NCBI GenBank assembly: GCA_051294375.1
Contig: CM119263.1
Location: 19,744,115 to 19,808,114 of the forward strand
From: Paraspadella gotoi
Taxonomy: Eukaryota > Chaetognatha
Length of the DNA: 64,000 nt
Direction of reading: 5' to 3'
The position numbers and the translations under genes are program-made. Below, piece by piece: positions 24,401 through 33,799 of this stretch (position 1 is its first letter; every line of letters begins with the position of its first letter). Below the pieces are notes generated by a model that searched no databases, was not told the origin of the DNA, and saw nothing but the letters and a program-made list of their open reading frames with translations.

Positions 24401-26947
24401 TGGATTTTAGTCCACCATACTTTTTTCTTAAAGCAATCCATTTCTGTTCATTAATCCCTAAAGGCTAAACGTAATTTTAACCTGAATTTGCAACCAATAT
24501 CACTAAATCCCGCACCTATATTCTTAACCTAATTCTTAACTTCTAACCTATTATTTAAATCTAAAAACTATTTTAATTTCGAATTAAAGATTTAATGGGG
24601 CGTTTCGAGAAAATAAGGCCAGATTAACTATCCCTTGACTCTATAACCCCCTACCTTGGCGCGACATTCTTCTTCCGAGCCAGGAATCACGGCCAATGTG
24701 AAAATGAAGTGATCGCTCGGATTGTAATTGGGCGGGACGGGATAACCGGCCTTTCCGAAGGCCTGCGAGCATTCTTCCTTGCTACCAATGAAGGCGCACT
24801 TTCCTTCGGCCATGATGCAAATGTGGTCGAAAAGCTCGAAGGTCTCCGAGGAGGGTTGATGAATAGTGCAGAGAATCGTCCGCCCGTTGGACGCGTAACG
24901 CTGACGATTGGAATCGGGAGAAGAGCATGAGAGTAATTCACTACCAAGAACGGTAATTTAAATGTGTTGCGCCGCAGTGACTGCCTTATCACGTGTATTT
25001 CTTGTGACATGACATTACATGACGACAATAACTTTCTTTGCCCCTATATTTATGACATTCACAGCATCAAATATTCTTTTATTTCTTTTTAGTTTTAGGA
25101 TTTCCTTAGATGTGAGGTTTTTTTCTGTCTGAACAAAAGAGCAACCAACTATAGGCAAATTATATGTATTTTAACGTAAGTGGGACAGACCGACGGACAG
25201 ACATACCGAGAGACCGACGGACAGACATACCGAGAGACCGACCGAAAAGTGACTTATTGAGTTGCTCTGCGAGTACTCCCGGTGCAACTAATAAATATAA
25301 GAAATTTCACGTAAGAAATATACTTATCGTGTCAGATATCTATTTATGGAGGGAATGGAGGCGAGAGAGAAAAAGAGGAAGAAAAAAGAAAAAAGATGGA
25401 ATCAGTCTCACCTTACCTTAAGCAATTTGACCAGATTTCTGGCCATGAAGGAGTCGAGACCGGAGGTAGGTTCGTCGCAGAAGATGAGGGTAGGTTTAGT
25501 CAGGATCTCCGTTGCGAAAGCGAGTCGTTTGGCCTCGCCGCCGGATATGCCCTTAATCTTGCCCGTGACTCCGATGAGGACGTTCTCGCACTTTTTGAGG
25601 CCCATCTCCCGCATGATGGTCTCCACTCGTGCCTTTCGCTCCTTCTTATTGGCCCATTTCATGCGCAAGGTGGCGTGGAACATGAGATGTTCCTTCACCT
25701 AGAAACGGTATGGGGTTGGTTCATGCAAAAATTTGATTTTTAATTTAGTGAAAGGACTTTCGTTTCGTTGCGTTTTTATCGAGCCNNNNNNNNNNTTTTA
25801 AGATTTTTAAATTGAGAGAGAAAACAAAGTTTGTTATTTGTTTACAAACAACAAAGTTTATTTCTTTAAGTGGACATGTTTCGACTCTTTTTCACATTGA
25901 GCTGATAAAGACTCGAAAAAGAGTCGAAACATGTCCACTTATAAAGACTTCGTTGTTTGTAAACAAAAAAACAAACTTTGTTTTCTCTCTCGATTTTTAA
26001 TTTAAAATCTTTTAAATTTGGGTAACAAACTATCATTTTCAAGAGATTTTTTCAAAAGATCCAATACCTTTAAAGTCCCCACGAAAACATCCTGTTGCTG
26101 TACGAAGACGGAAGTTTTGGACATCAAATTCTGATCAACCTTGTGCCCGTTCAGCATGATGCTGCCTGAGTTAATCCCAGTAAACCGTTTTATAAATTAA
26201 TTCAATTCGCGGGGGAAATAAGTCTGAATCGAACTCCAATAGGCTGTTCTTCTGTCACCTTCAATCTTCAGTCCGCCGGTCGATCGGAAGTTGAGAACGT
26301 TGAGCAGTGTAGTTTTTCCGGCGCCGGAGGCTCCCATCAGCGCCATCAAGCTGCCCGAGTGAACGATACCATCGGCGTGCCTTACCAAATGGGAATCGTA
26401 TCATCTCTCAATTAAATTAAATATGTACAATATGTACATTGTGCAATATTCAATTCATCGCCCCGATTCAATTGCTCTGACTGGAGAATCTTTTTCGGCT
26501 CCTGCTTGGGGCTTCGAGTTTTCGTGGAGACGGACAGGTTCTTCCAGGAGAGATGAATCCGCTCGTCTTCGGGAATCGGCGGCGACATGCTCTCCCCTCT
26601 CATTTCATCGTCCGACTCCTCTTGATTCATGCTGTATCCGTAGTAGCGTTCTCTGCGTGAGAAAGGTATTTAGATCTTTAATTTTTATGAGAATATGGTA
26701 TTCGCGCTGTAATTACTATTATAATTATTATACCAGGTATACTCTAGTTATAAAAAAAATAGTTATAGCGTCTTATATTTATTAACAAAACGCCATTTGG
26801 ACAAAAGAGCAGTAAGGAAGTTCGCTACTGAGAATAGACGCCGATATTCTCTTCGCGCCGAACTCACTCAGCATCTTTGGGCGAAGTCTTCTTTTTCGGA
26901 TGGAATCTGACCGAATCGCCCCGGTCGTCATCTTCCGCGGAATCCAT
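17891..26947 (-). CDS. White-like ABCG half-transporter, complete, 13 exons, 699 residues
   Basis: ATP-driven membrane exporter with the N-terminal nucleotide-binding and C-terminal membrane layout of the ABCG family; half-transporters pair into dimers. Exons (5' to 3'): 26868-26947, 26482-26652, 26259-26380, 26068-26165, 25417-25698, 24655-24900, 23132-23287, 22722-22915, 22326-22449, 22036-22199, 21419-21581, 18176-18274, 17891-18091; total 2100 nt, exactly 700 codons. Walker A GASGAGKT at residues 100-107, signature ISGGE about 208-212, Walker B LIFCDE about 228-233, switch His in TIHQPSSE about 264. Membrane segments begin in exon 8 (near residue 403) and the last is in exon 13 ([20 protein letters not shown]). 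The [15 protein letters not shown] and [12 protein letters not shown] context is closest in my memory to White/ABCG1. The start is the first Met in an acidic N-terminus (MDSAEDDD). The exon 2 donor is gtcaga and the exon 3 acceptor gtaag. Intron 11 (18275-21418) contains GDH. Substrate unknown. Confidence 0.9.
18275..19100. other. ABCG intron segment upstream of GDH
   Basis: AT-rich, with a (GT)n-(GA)n microsatellite at about 18410-18490. It should contain the GDH promoter and, if the acceptor at 19118 is used, its 5' UTR exon and intron, but I cannot identify these. Confidence 0.5.
19135..20772 (+). CDS. GLUD1: Mitochondrial glutamate dehydrogenase, intronless coding region
   Basis: Oxidative deamination of glutamate to 2-oxoglutarate and ammonia with NAD(P), in the mitochondrial matrix. 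Numbering from the upstream Met at 19102 (556 residues): Ser/Arg-rich presequence to about 55, substrate Lys in PCKGGIRYS (144), catalytic Lys in FGGGKAG (180), Asp in APDMGTGE (222), dinucleotide-binding GFGNVG (305-310), and the animal antenna insertion ([14 protein letters not shown]) near the C-terminus; length matches animal GDH. I prefer the Met at 19135 ([11 protein letters not shown], 545 residues) because tttccttcag at 19109-19118 looks like a 3' splice site, implying a 5' UTR intron. No intron in 1.6 kb is striking beside its intron-rich neighbours. The gene lies opposite-strand inside ABCG intron 11. The reading frame is intact with all key residues, so it is probably functional. 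Confidence 0.95.
   Translation: MFRLALQLLPKRANIPGAFEKVAPTSSGAFSASQFSTTSPARVNLDSDDVGFFEMVEGFFDRAASIMEDQLVSEVKGRLTKEEKVKKVQGILKCIKPCDSVLAITFPFRRDNGEYEVVKAWRAQHSHHRTPCKGGIRYSDDVNEDEVKALSALMTFKCSVVDVPFGGGKAGVKINPKNYSDREIEKITRRLALELAKKGFIGPGVDVPAPDMGTGEREMSWICDTYANTVAHLDINAHACITGKPISQGGIHGRVSATGRGIFHGVENFIDEASYMSMIDLRPGFKDKTFIAQGFGNVGLHACRYFHRAGCKCIGVAEWDGSIYNKNGIDPKELEDYKLEHGTIVGFPGAEAYKGESLLYEQCDILIPAASEKQITSTNANKIKAKIIAEGANGPTTPAADKILIKNKVLVIPDLYINAGGVTVSYFEWLKNLNHVSYGRLTFKYERDSNYHLLESVQQSLERKFGSSGGSIPIQASPEFQARIAGASEKDIVHSGLAFTMARSARAIMRTAAKYNLGIDLRTAAYINSIEKIFKNYDEAGFTFT
20773..21418. other. ABCG intron segment downstream of GDH
   Basis: AT-rich; presumably the GDH 3' UTR. I see no long poly(A) tract or obvious target-site duplication that would prove recent retroposition. 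Confidence 0.5.
21618..21760. repeat. Dispersed repeat with GAGTACTC core, copy 1
   Basis: Contains TTTTTAGTTGCGCCGCGAG followed by TACTC, then GGTATGTCTGTCCGTCGGTC and AAGACAGAAAAAACCTCA. Related text occurs at 22996-23060 and, inverted, at 25085-25300. It lies in the ABCG intron upstream of exon 11. Confidence 0.6.
22996..23060. repeat. Dispersed repeat with GAGTACTC core, copy 2
   Basis: The 28 bases at about 23016-23043 begin GTTGCGCC and end GCGGAGCAAC around a GAGTACTC centre, and are a near-perfect palindrome. It lies in ABCG intron 7. Confidence 0.6.
23351..24420 (-). repeat. Tandem array of a 418-bp tRNA-derived SINE-like unit
   Basis: Units start at 23351, 23769 and 24187 (period 418 bp); the third is cut at 24420. 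The copies are nearly identical, with a few substitutions. On the minus strand each carries a tRNA-like head: ATTGGTGCCGGAGG (A-box-like) and GGGGTTCTAGCCC (B-box-like). The open frame of about 74 codons inside each unit is part of the repeat and not a gene. The array fills much of ABCG intron 6. Confidence 0.75.
25085..25300. repeat. Dispersed repeat with GAGTACTC core, copy 3
   Basis: Inverted relative to copy 1: TGAGGTTTTTTTCTGTCTGA, then tandem GACCGACGGACAGACATACC units, then GTTGCTCTGCGAGTACTCCC ending in GCAAC. It lies in ABCG intron 5. Confidence 0.6.
25786..25795. other. Assembly gap (10 N)
   Basis: Ten Ns in ABCG intron 4, directly beside an inverted repeat. Confidence 0.99.
25800..26012. 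repeat. Inverted repeat (foldback), arms about 95 bp
   Basis: The left arm (25800-25893) and right arm (25912-26012) are reverse complements with small differences; both contain GAGAGAGAAAACAAAGTTTG or its complement and AGTGGACATGTTTCGACTC or its complement, around a short loop. It may be a foldback element or an assembly palindrome next to the gap. Confidence 0.75.
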
Positions 26948-27509
26948 AGTTTAAGAAACAAAATATTCTTTCACCTACTTTCTTTTCTGGAGACGAAATT
27001 CATTTTATTGTTCTATTCTTTCCATCGTTTTTATCGTTTAATAAAAATTGATCAATTGTTTTTTTTTTTTTTTAATTTTACCGCTTTGTTTCAGACAAGA
27101 CAATTTTACAAAACTTCCTAAGTAATCGGACCGGTCGGGATGGTCGTCATTAATCATTAACCTAACACTGTTCGTGAATCCCAACTCAGGATCTGCTTAA
27201 TTTTCGGGAAAATTATACTGACTTATCAATCTTATCAAAACGAAAGAGATTCTTTCAGTTTTTTTTTTTTTTAAATTACCACAAAGCCGAATAATAACTA
27301 CTGAGAACTGAATGAGACCCTGATAATGTGCGAATTTTGATTGAATATTTCTCGGTCACTGTTGATCACAAGAAAACGGACCCAACGATTTAAGGCCTTT
27401 CCGAAAGATTCGGCCTTAGATTAGGTGCTTAGTGTTTTCTTGTTTAAAAATGAAATAAGCTTGTGATATTTTTAAACGCGATACATACTGTACTTAAGAA
27501 AATAACAAA
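26948..27509. promoter_or_regulatory. Divergent intergenic region, probable bidirectional promoter
   Basis: 562 bp separate the ABCG start codon (minus) from the start codon of the next gene (plus). AT-rich with poly(T) runs; no clear TATA element assigned. Confidence 0.45.
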
Positions 27510-29564
27510 ATGCCCGGACTAAGCCACTTGCAAGAAGTTGATTCAAATGTCTGGGGAGAAGCCTTTCCCATTCATGGATACTAGTGAGTTTCAGAAAAGA
27601 AATATATTTCTAGAAATAAATTAAAAAAACCATGTTGCCCAAACTAAGCGCAATTTTCTCTCAGCTGGTGGCAGCGTCAAAAGCGTAACATTCGAAGGGC
27701 GATCGAATACCATGACAAGAAGACATGGAAGAAGCAGGAGGCCGTCGTGAGTAAAAAGGCGCCAGTCACCTGACACTTCAGTTGTCCAATGAGCGACGCT
27801 CATTTTTTCAGGCGAGCAAAACCGTAGCGTTCTTCATGCCCTTCGAGAATCTTCGTCGGCGTCATCAGCCTCTGAACGAAGTCAAAGTTTTCGATCCTAA
27901 GATCGCTAAACTAAGAAGGCTCAAAGTTACGCTTCAGGTTATTGAAAAGTTAAATTTTAAATTTAAGTGTTCGAGATTATAGAAGAATAACTAATTATCA
28001 TTTTTTCATCTTACGATCGCCCTTCGATCTTTCCGATTAACTCCGACGACGACGACTGCAACAAATACGACTAAAACAGGAAGTAAAACGCGGCGCCTAC
28101 AAGCATGTATGTCATGTCAAAGGAAAACCACCGAAGTATTTCGAGCAGATGTACGAAAACCGACTCTTTGACGTTCTACTCCACAGGTTTAATTAACGTT
28201 TTTAGGTGATTTATTTAAAAAAGATCAGAATTTTCAAATTAATAATTTTATTTCCAATATTCCATCTTCAGACTCGTTCAGTACATGGAAGCGGAAGAAC
28301 GTCTCCAAGAGTTCGTGGACGAAGCGACCCGGGAGGCGATTCGACAACGCGAACTTCAGGCGCAGGGCATCCTGGACGCGCCTCCGTCGATCGGGGCCTT
28401 CGATCAGATCAAGCACGACGTGGAGGAGGGGCGGCTAAAGAAGAACATCCGGGATATCAGCGCGCAGTTGGGTCAGGATTTGAATTTCGTTTTAGCATTA
28501 TCTACATCGCGATGTTTAATTTCAAAATGTCAGATAACCGATTTTAAAAGCTCATGAGGAACTTTATTTATTGTGTAATATTTTCGAACTGAAGGTGAAA
28601 TATATGGTGGTTTCCTTTTGGGAATGCGAATGGATCAGCGTGCCCATCACATGCAAAAGGTGCTTGCAAGATACAGTGCCTTTTTTGACTGAAAAGCTCT
28701 TAATATTATTTTTGATATATTATCTATTTTCAATTGTGGGTCTTTAGGGAAAGACTTTTTTCTCAAACAAAAGGGTCGACATGAATCTCTTCGAGTTTCT
28801 TTACGTTTTTTTGACGCAGTTCATGTGGCTGTTGTACGACTGCGTAGGTTCGTTCAGAAATAAAAGTCGCTCAAATTTAGAACTTAAAAAAAAAATCCCA
28901 ATTTTGTATCTAATTATTTCAGATTCAAAAATGGCCATGATTCGTCGCCGCGTCACCCAAGTTTTTCGGTCAGAATTTTTCAATTGGGGCGGAAGGAAAA
29001 TTCACTCAATGGAGACGTACGGCGACGTTCCGGTGAATATGAGGCGATTAATTCTTAATAGCGTTTTTTCTTATATAGATAATTATTCCTTAAATATTTT
29101 GTTTTTTGTTTATATCTTTGACAGGAGGGCGTGGTGCAGCGACTTCCGGCGGACGAATGGGTCGCGCCTCAACGGTAAACAAAGGATTGTTTTTTAAACT
29201 TAAAAGACAAGATAAATTAATCGAATGTAAGACTGAGAAATTAGGGGGTTGTTACGGGGGAAAACGAAAAAAAAGATCAATTTTTACACGACAATTTGTA
29301 TTTCTTTAAATTTTATCTCGCGATGCTCTTTTGTTGAACCAAAGAGAGTTGGAGGAAGTGTGGGATACTCGACCTCGAAAGAAGATACTGACCGTGAAAT
29401 CTACCGCCGTCGACAACTACGCGAATAAACTCGAATTGAAAACAAAAGACGAGATTCTTCGATTGGACATTTTCGCCGATGACGCGCCGCCTATGCCCGC
29501 AGCGAAGTCGGACCTTTCGGTATACCCACAGAGTGTGTCAAGCGTACTGTCACTTTACAAATGA
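27510..29564 (+). CDS. Unidentified nine-exon gene, about 350 residues
   Basis: Exons 27510-27583, 27665-27746, 27812-27937, 28080-28186, 28272-28471, 28748-28847, 28923-29016, 29125-29174, 29345-29564; total 1053 nt, phases consistent, stop at 29562-29564. The protein starts MPGLSHLQEVDSNVW, has a basic YWWQRQKRNIRR stretch, a charged helical middle (EERLQEFVDEATREAIRQRE) and an acidic-hydrophobic end (DEILRLDIFADDAPPMP). No signal peptide or membrane span in this model. The exon ends at 28471 (gtcagg) and 29016 (gtacgg) are the least certain. The last exon may instead splice at a gtatac donor at 29519/29520 (after ...AAKSDLS, phase 0) to the exon at 30667, making a longer gene. I do not recognise the family. 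Confidence 0.65.
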
Positions 29565-30666
29565 ATGCAGTGAATCAGTACAGTTTTAAATAATGCATTT
29601 ACGGTACTCATTGGATTCAGGAATTCTTATAGTTTTATATGTTTTTATTTTCAAAATTAAACAATAATATCAAATTTTATCAGGACTGAAATCAAAAGTC
29701 GGATTTACTTTTTGTCATTTAAAAATTTTTAAATCTTTCCAACTGCCCACCGCCACCGGATTGTTTTTCAGCTACTTGTTAAATATTATCATGTTTCAAC
29801 GTTATATTGATGATAAGATTTTTACCATAGTCCTTCTAGATTTAAAAGTATTTTATGGGTTTTAATTGAAAGAATATTACGGATAAGCAGATGGTTTGAT
29901 AAAGTCATTTACATTGTCAATGTACCAAGCTGCAGTCAGCTAGAAAATAGCAGTGAAAGTTTTCTATGATTCCAACATAAGCTACATATTAAATTAATAG
30001 CGGTTATCAGTTTCCTCAAACTATGAAAACAAATTTTATTCAAAATCATTCTCTACATTTTTTTTTCTGAAAATATAATCATCACCGTCCATCACTCTCA
30101 TTCTCCAAAAATCTTGGGCATGTGCAAAATAAACGCTGCGGCCTACCGATAAATGAACAATAATTTATTTGAACCAAAAGCTGGACAACTATAAATTTAA
30201 TATCAACTACATTTTTTGAGCCATTGTAAAAACGAAAATCCCCCTCACTTTAACTGCTCATTGAGTGAATAAAAGTGCAGATAAACATGATAATGGAAAT
30301 AGCAAAAAAAACTGTTCAAACATATCTCTCTTGTAGTTCTTTAGAATTAAAAATTGACACAGTGTTCATTTGTAAAGTGACATTACGCTTGTATAAAATT
30401 ACAAATATCAATTTATGAATTAGAATTCATGTGTAAATTCTTTCTGTTTTGCTGTGTTTGTAGATTATAATTTAGATTATAGATTACAATTTATTTTGTT
30501 GTTGTTGCAAATAGGTAAACTGTNNNNNNNNNNAGGACTGAAATCAAAACACAGCAAAACAGAAAGAATTTACACATGAATTAGAATTAGAATTCAAAAT
30601 CCAGTAAATTGCATTTCTTCCAGTTATGTTCTTTTTTTATTTATTAAAGAGATTCCCTTCCTCTAG
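29565..30666. other. AT-rich spacer or long intron with a gap
   Basis: No exon seen. Ten Ns at 30524-30533 are flanked by inverted copies of the same text (TGTGTAAATTCTTTCTG at about 30430 and its complement near 30565), again suggesting a palindromic gap fill. Confidence 0.6.
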
Positions 30667-31110
30667 CGCGAGGAACCCTCCAAGCATCTCCTCCGCGGCC
30701 TGAAGGAGCCTTTGGGCGAAGTCGGCATCCTCGGTCAGCCTCTCTTCAGCTTCGATCCCGCGACGATGATGCGACAGAAGAAGAAGACGAAGAGTCCGGA
30801 GAAGTTTCTCTACAGTTATCTCCCGCCAGTGGAGGGAGAGGCGGAGCCGGAGGCGGTGAGGACTGAGGAGGGACGTGGTCAGCATTAGTGGAACGGGGTG
30901 TGAGTCGTGATGTGATAGGATTTGAAAATAGCGGACGATTCGGAATAATACTTTGTCAAAGATTCGTGAGATTTTTTGTTTCGAAAATTTATTTTCTTCG
31001 GACGATTTCGGATTTTCCCATTTTTTGCAGGAAACTGCAAGTTTGGACGAAGAAGGAGAAGAAAGGGGGGAAGACGAGGAGCAACATGGCGAGAAAGGCA
31101 GGGAACTAAC

Positions 31111-31172
<62 letters not shown>

Positions 31173-31404
31173 TGGCGCAAGTTTCACGTGTTAGACGTGG
31201 AAATAGCGACACCATTCTCTTGATTTGGCAGTGAAGCTCATTTTGTTTTGTTGTTTTTATTTTGTTTTGTTCTGTTTTTTGTTCTTGTTTTTTTTTAGAA
31301 GAGAAAGAAGAGGAGGCAAAAATAGAAGAGAGAAAGTCATCGGAATCTTCGACGGGATTTTCGGTCCACACCCTGGTAGATCAAATTCTAAAGTGTACAA
31401 GGTG
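30667..31404 (+). CDS. Acidic exons of an unidentified gene, partial
   Basis: Exon 30667-30855 (63 codons, phase 0 both ends) encodes LGEVGILGQPLFSFDPATMM followed by a basic KKKTKSPEKF stretch. Exon 31031 to about 31098 is acidic (DEEGEERGEDEEQHGEK). Exon 31299 to about 31403 reads EEKEEEAKIEERK, then VHTLVDQILK. The only donor that keeps frame between the last two is a GC donor (GAGAAAG/gcaggg) just before a (GA)n run. These exons may continue the gene at 27510 (phase 0 fits) and its 3' exons may be those placed on the minus strand at 37058-38228. The sequence then runs into the duplicated SPAG6 block, so the true downstream exons are misplaced. Confidence 0.5.
31110..31169. repeat. (GA)n microsatellite
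   Basis: GA repeat with one AAAG interruption, in the intron after exon 31031. Confidence 0.9.
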
Positions 31405-31432
31405 ACACACGACAGCCCGCCGCTAAAAAAAA

Positions 31433-33799
31433 GAGTGCTGGACTGCTGCGGCCGCTGCTGCAGGACACAGACCGCAGCATTCAGCAGACGGCGGTGCTGG
31501 CGCTCGGTCGTCTCGCCAACCACTCGTCCAAAGTCGCTGACGACATTGTTGGCAAGCAAACTCTTCAAAAGCTCATTCACTCCATTGCGGAAGAGAACCG
31601 CTTCTATAAAAAGGTCCGGGCAAGGACAAATTTTTCTCACTGTCGTCGTCTTCGTCGTCGTCGTTCTTTGTAATTTGTGTTTTAAATTTTCCCCGACAAT
31701 GAAGTTTGAAGCGCGACATGCTGGTTTGGATTTCAAAAATTGCTGTCATAAAAAAAATTAAAAAAAAGGATCGTTTGACTCCATTCTCTAAGGTGGCCTG
31801 CTTCGTAATTCGCGCCGTGGCCAAGCATTCCCCAGAGATGGCGATGGCCGTAGTAGAATGCGGCGGGATAGACGCCCTCGTCATCTGTCTGGAAGAGTTC
31901 GATCCAGCGTGAAGGAGGCGGCAGCGTGGGCGCTGAGCTACGTGGCGCGACACAACGCCGAGCTTGCGCAATACGTCACGGACGCCGGCGCCGTGCCTCT
32001 TCTTCTCCTCTGCGTTCAGGAACCGGAAGTGGCGTTGAAGAGCGTCGCCGCCTCAGCGATCGCCGACGTGGCCAAACACTCCAAGGACTTGGCTCAGACG
32101 GTCGTCGACGCTGGTGCATTTCCGTGGTCTCGAAGGCGCGTCTTTTATGTTTTGGGGCGTTGGAGTCCTGGTTGACGAAATAAATGGTTTAAAAACTGAG
32201 AAACGGGGAAGACCTTGGGTACGTCCCGTCATTTACAAGCCCCCTATGTGTCGGACAGATGATCAAGTTGCAAGATGCCGTCCTGAAGCGTCAGATCTTC
32301 GCGGTGCTGAGTCAAATCGCCAAGCACTCTGTGGATCTCGCCGAGTTGGTCCTCGAAAGCGAAGTATACCCGGACTGCCTCGTCTCTCTCAAAGACCCCG
32401 ACGACACTGTCAAAAAGAATTGCGGCGACTCTGGCAAGGTCGTTTTCGACACCATTGTCGATGTTGTTTATTTGTGCTTATTATCTCCTCATCGTTTCCA
32501 GGGAAATCTCACAAGCACACCCCAGAAATGGCGCAGCTGTTGATCAACGCAGGTGGGGTCGGCGCCGTCGTCGAGTACCTCGCCGACTCCAAGGGGCGAG
32601 TGCGGCTTCCGGGGATCATGACTCTTGGTTACGTGGCCGCGCACTCAGAAAACCTAGCCATGGCCGTCATTGTGTCCAAGGGCGTTGTGCAACTCGCCGT
32701 TTGTTTGGGTCAGATTTTAACTTTTGTTTTCCCGAAGATTTGATGATTTGATTTAATGATAATGCGGCAAATATATCGTTCCTTCACAGAAGAAGATAAA
32801 GAAAACTACGTTCTTGCGGCCACGGTTTGGGCTTTGGGCCAAATCGGTCGTCACACCCCTGAACACGCCAAATCCATCGCCATCGCCAACGTTTTCCCGA
32901 AAATGCTCGATTGTTACGTTAAGAAAGGCGAGTAATGACAGAAAAGGCGAATTAGGGAATTGTGGCGGTATATTCACACCGCCTCACGTCCACCATCCTT
33001 CAGCCCAATCCATTGGCTCAGAGACGGAAACACGCCATCCCAGGCGTAGTGTTCCATCCACAGTCCAAACGACTTCCCTCTGCGTTGGCAAAGGGTAACC
33101 GTGCCAGTGACTGGAGGGCCGGAGGCGTCAATGAGGGTCGAAGCCCCCAAAGCAATAGTGAGATCCCCCATCCCAATGGGCATCACAGGCAACCCGGCTG
33201 TTGCGATAAAATAAGATATTAAGAAGCCTTTTTTTCGCATGCACGAGCTACTAATTTTTTGGGATTGTAGTTTACCTTCAACCGCCATACAGACGCCTCC
33301 GAAGAGTTACGGAAAAAAGCAAGTCACGGTCTTCAAAACGTCCTACAGAAGTGCGTCAACCTCGAAGCTCTCGAACCCCTACTGTATTCGGCTCCGCCCG
33401 AGATTCTCAAATATGTCGTCGGACAATACTCGAAGGTCATAGATGAGATCTATGAGAAACTACGTATTTTAAGAGAATAAGATTAAGATATCTCTTATAC
33501 TGGGATATTAATGATAATTTACCAAATTAATTATTAATATACTTTTTTAGTCTATTAATTTAAATTTTATTATTTTTTCGATGTTCCTTCCCCGGAAGAT
33601 TCTACCCAATGACCCAAAGTCTCGTCGTCTCTTCGTAACTTCCGGGGGATTGAAGCGGCTTCAAGAAATTCAGTGCGAACCGGGATCTGCCACCGAGGAG
33701 TACATAGCCTCGATCAACGGCTGCTATCCGGACGAGATAGTCAAGTACTACACCCCGGGATACTCGGAGATGCTCCTCGAAAAACTCGACCAACATTAG
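31433..33799 (+). pseudogene. SPAG6: SPAG6 copy A, 5'-truncated and frameshifted
   Basis: Armadillo-repeat sequence matching the intact copy at 56314-58804, but beginning inside exon 1 (at the ...GVLDVLR coding position) directly after GCCCGCCGCTAAAAAAAA. Single-base differences from the intact copy include a lost base in exon 1 (GGACTGC), GATCCAGCG for GATCCCAGCG at about 31905 (stop follows), GGTGCATTT for GGTGCCATTT near 32113, and an extra G near 32424. Exon borders and the intron-5 repeat are otherwise the same. Most likely a poorly polished duplicate of one locus; a real decayed copy is possible. Confidence 0.75.
32960..33212 (+). repeat. Dispersed 250-bp GC-rich repeat in SPAG6 intron 5
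   Basis: Begins GGCGGTATATTCACACCGCC and ends GCATCACAGGCAACCCGGCT. About 80-85% similar by eye to 550-820 near the window start. Further copies at about 42018-42270, 48870-49120 and (minus) 56900-57150 are the duplicated SPAG6 introns. Confidence 0.75.

Noticed and set aside
23351-24420. CRISPR-like array
   Set aside because: Units are 418 bp with no short repeat/variable spacer structure, and the genome is eukaryotic.
28781-28847. Membrane-span frame (MNLFEFLYVFLTQF) in the unknown gene
   Set aside because: Splice phases from the exons on both sides select the other frame (KDFFLKQKGRHESL).
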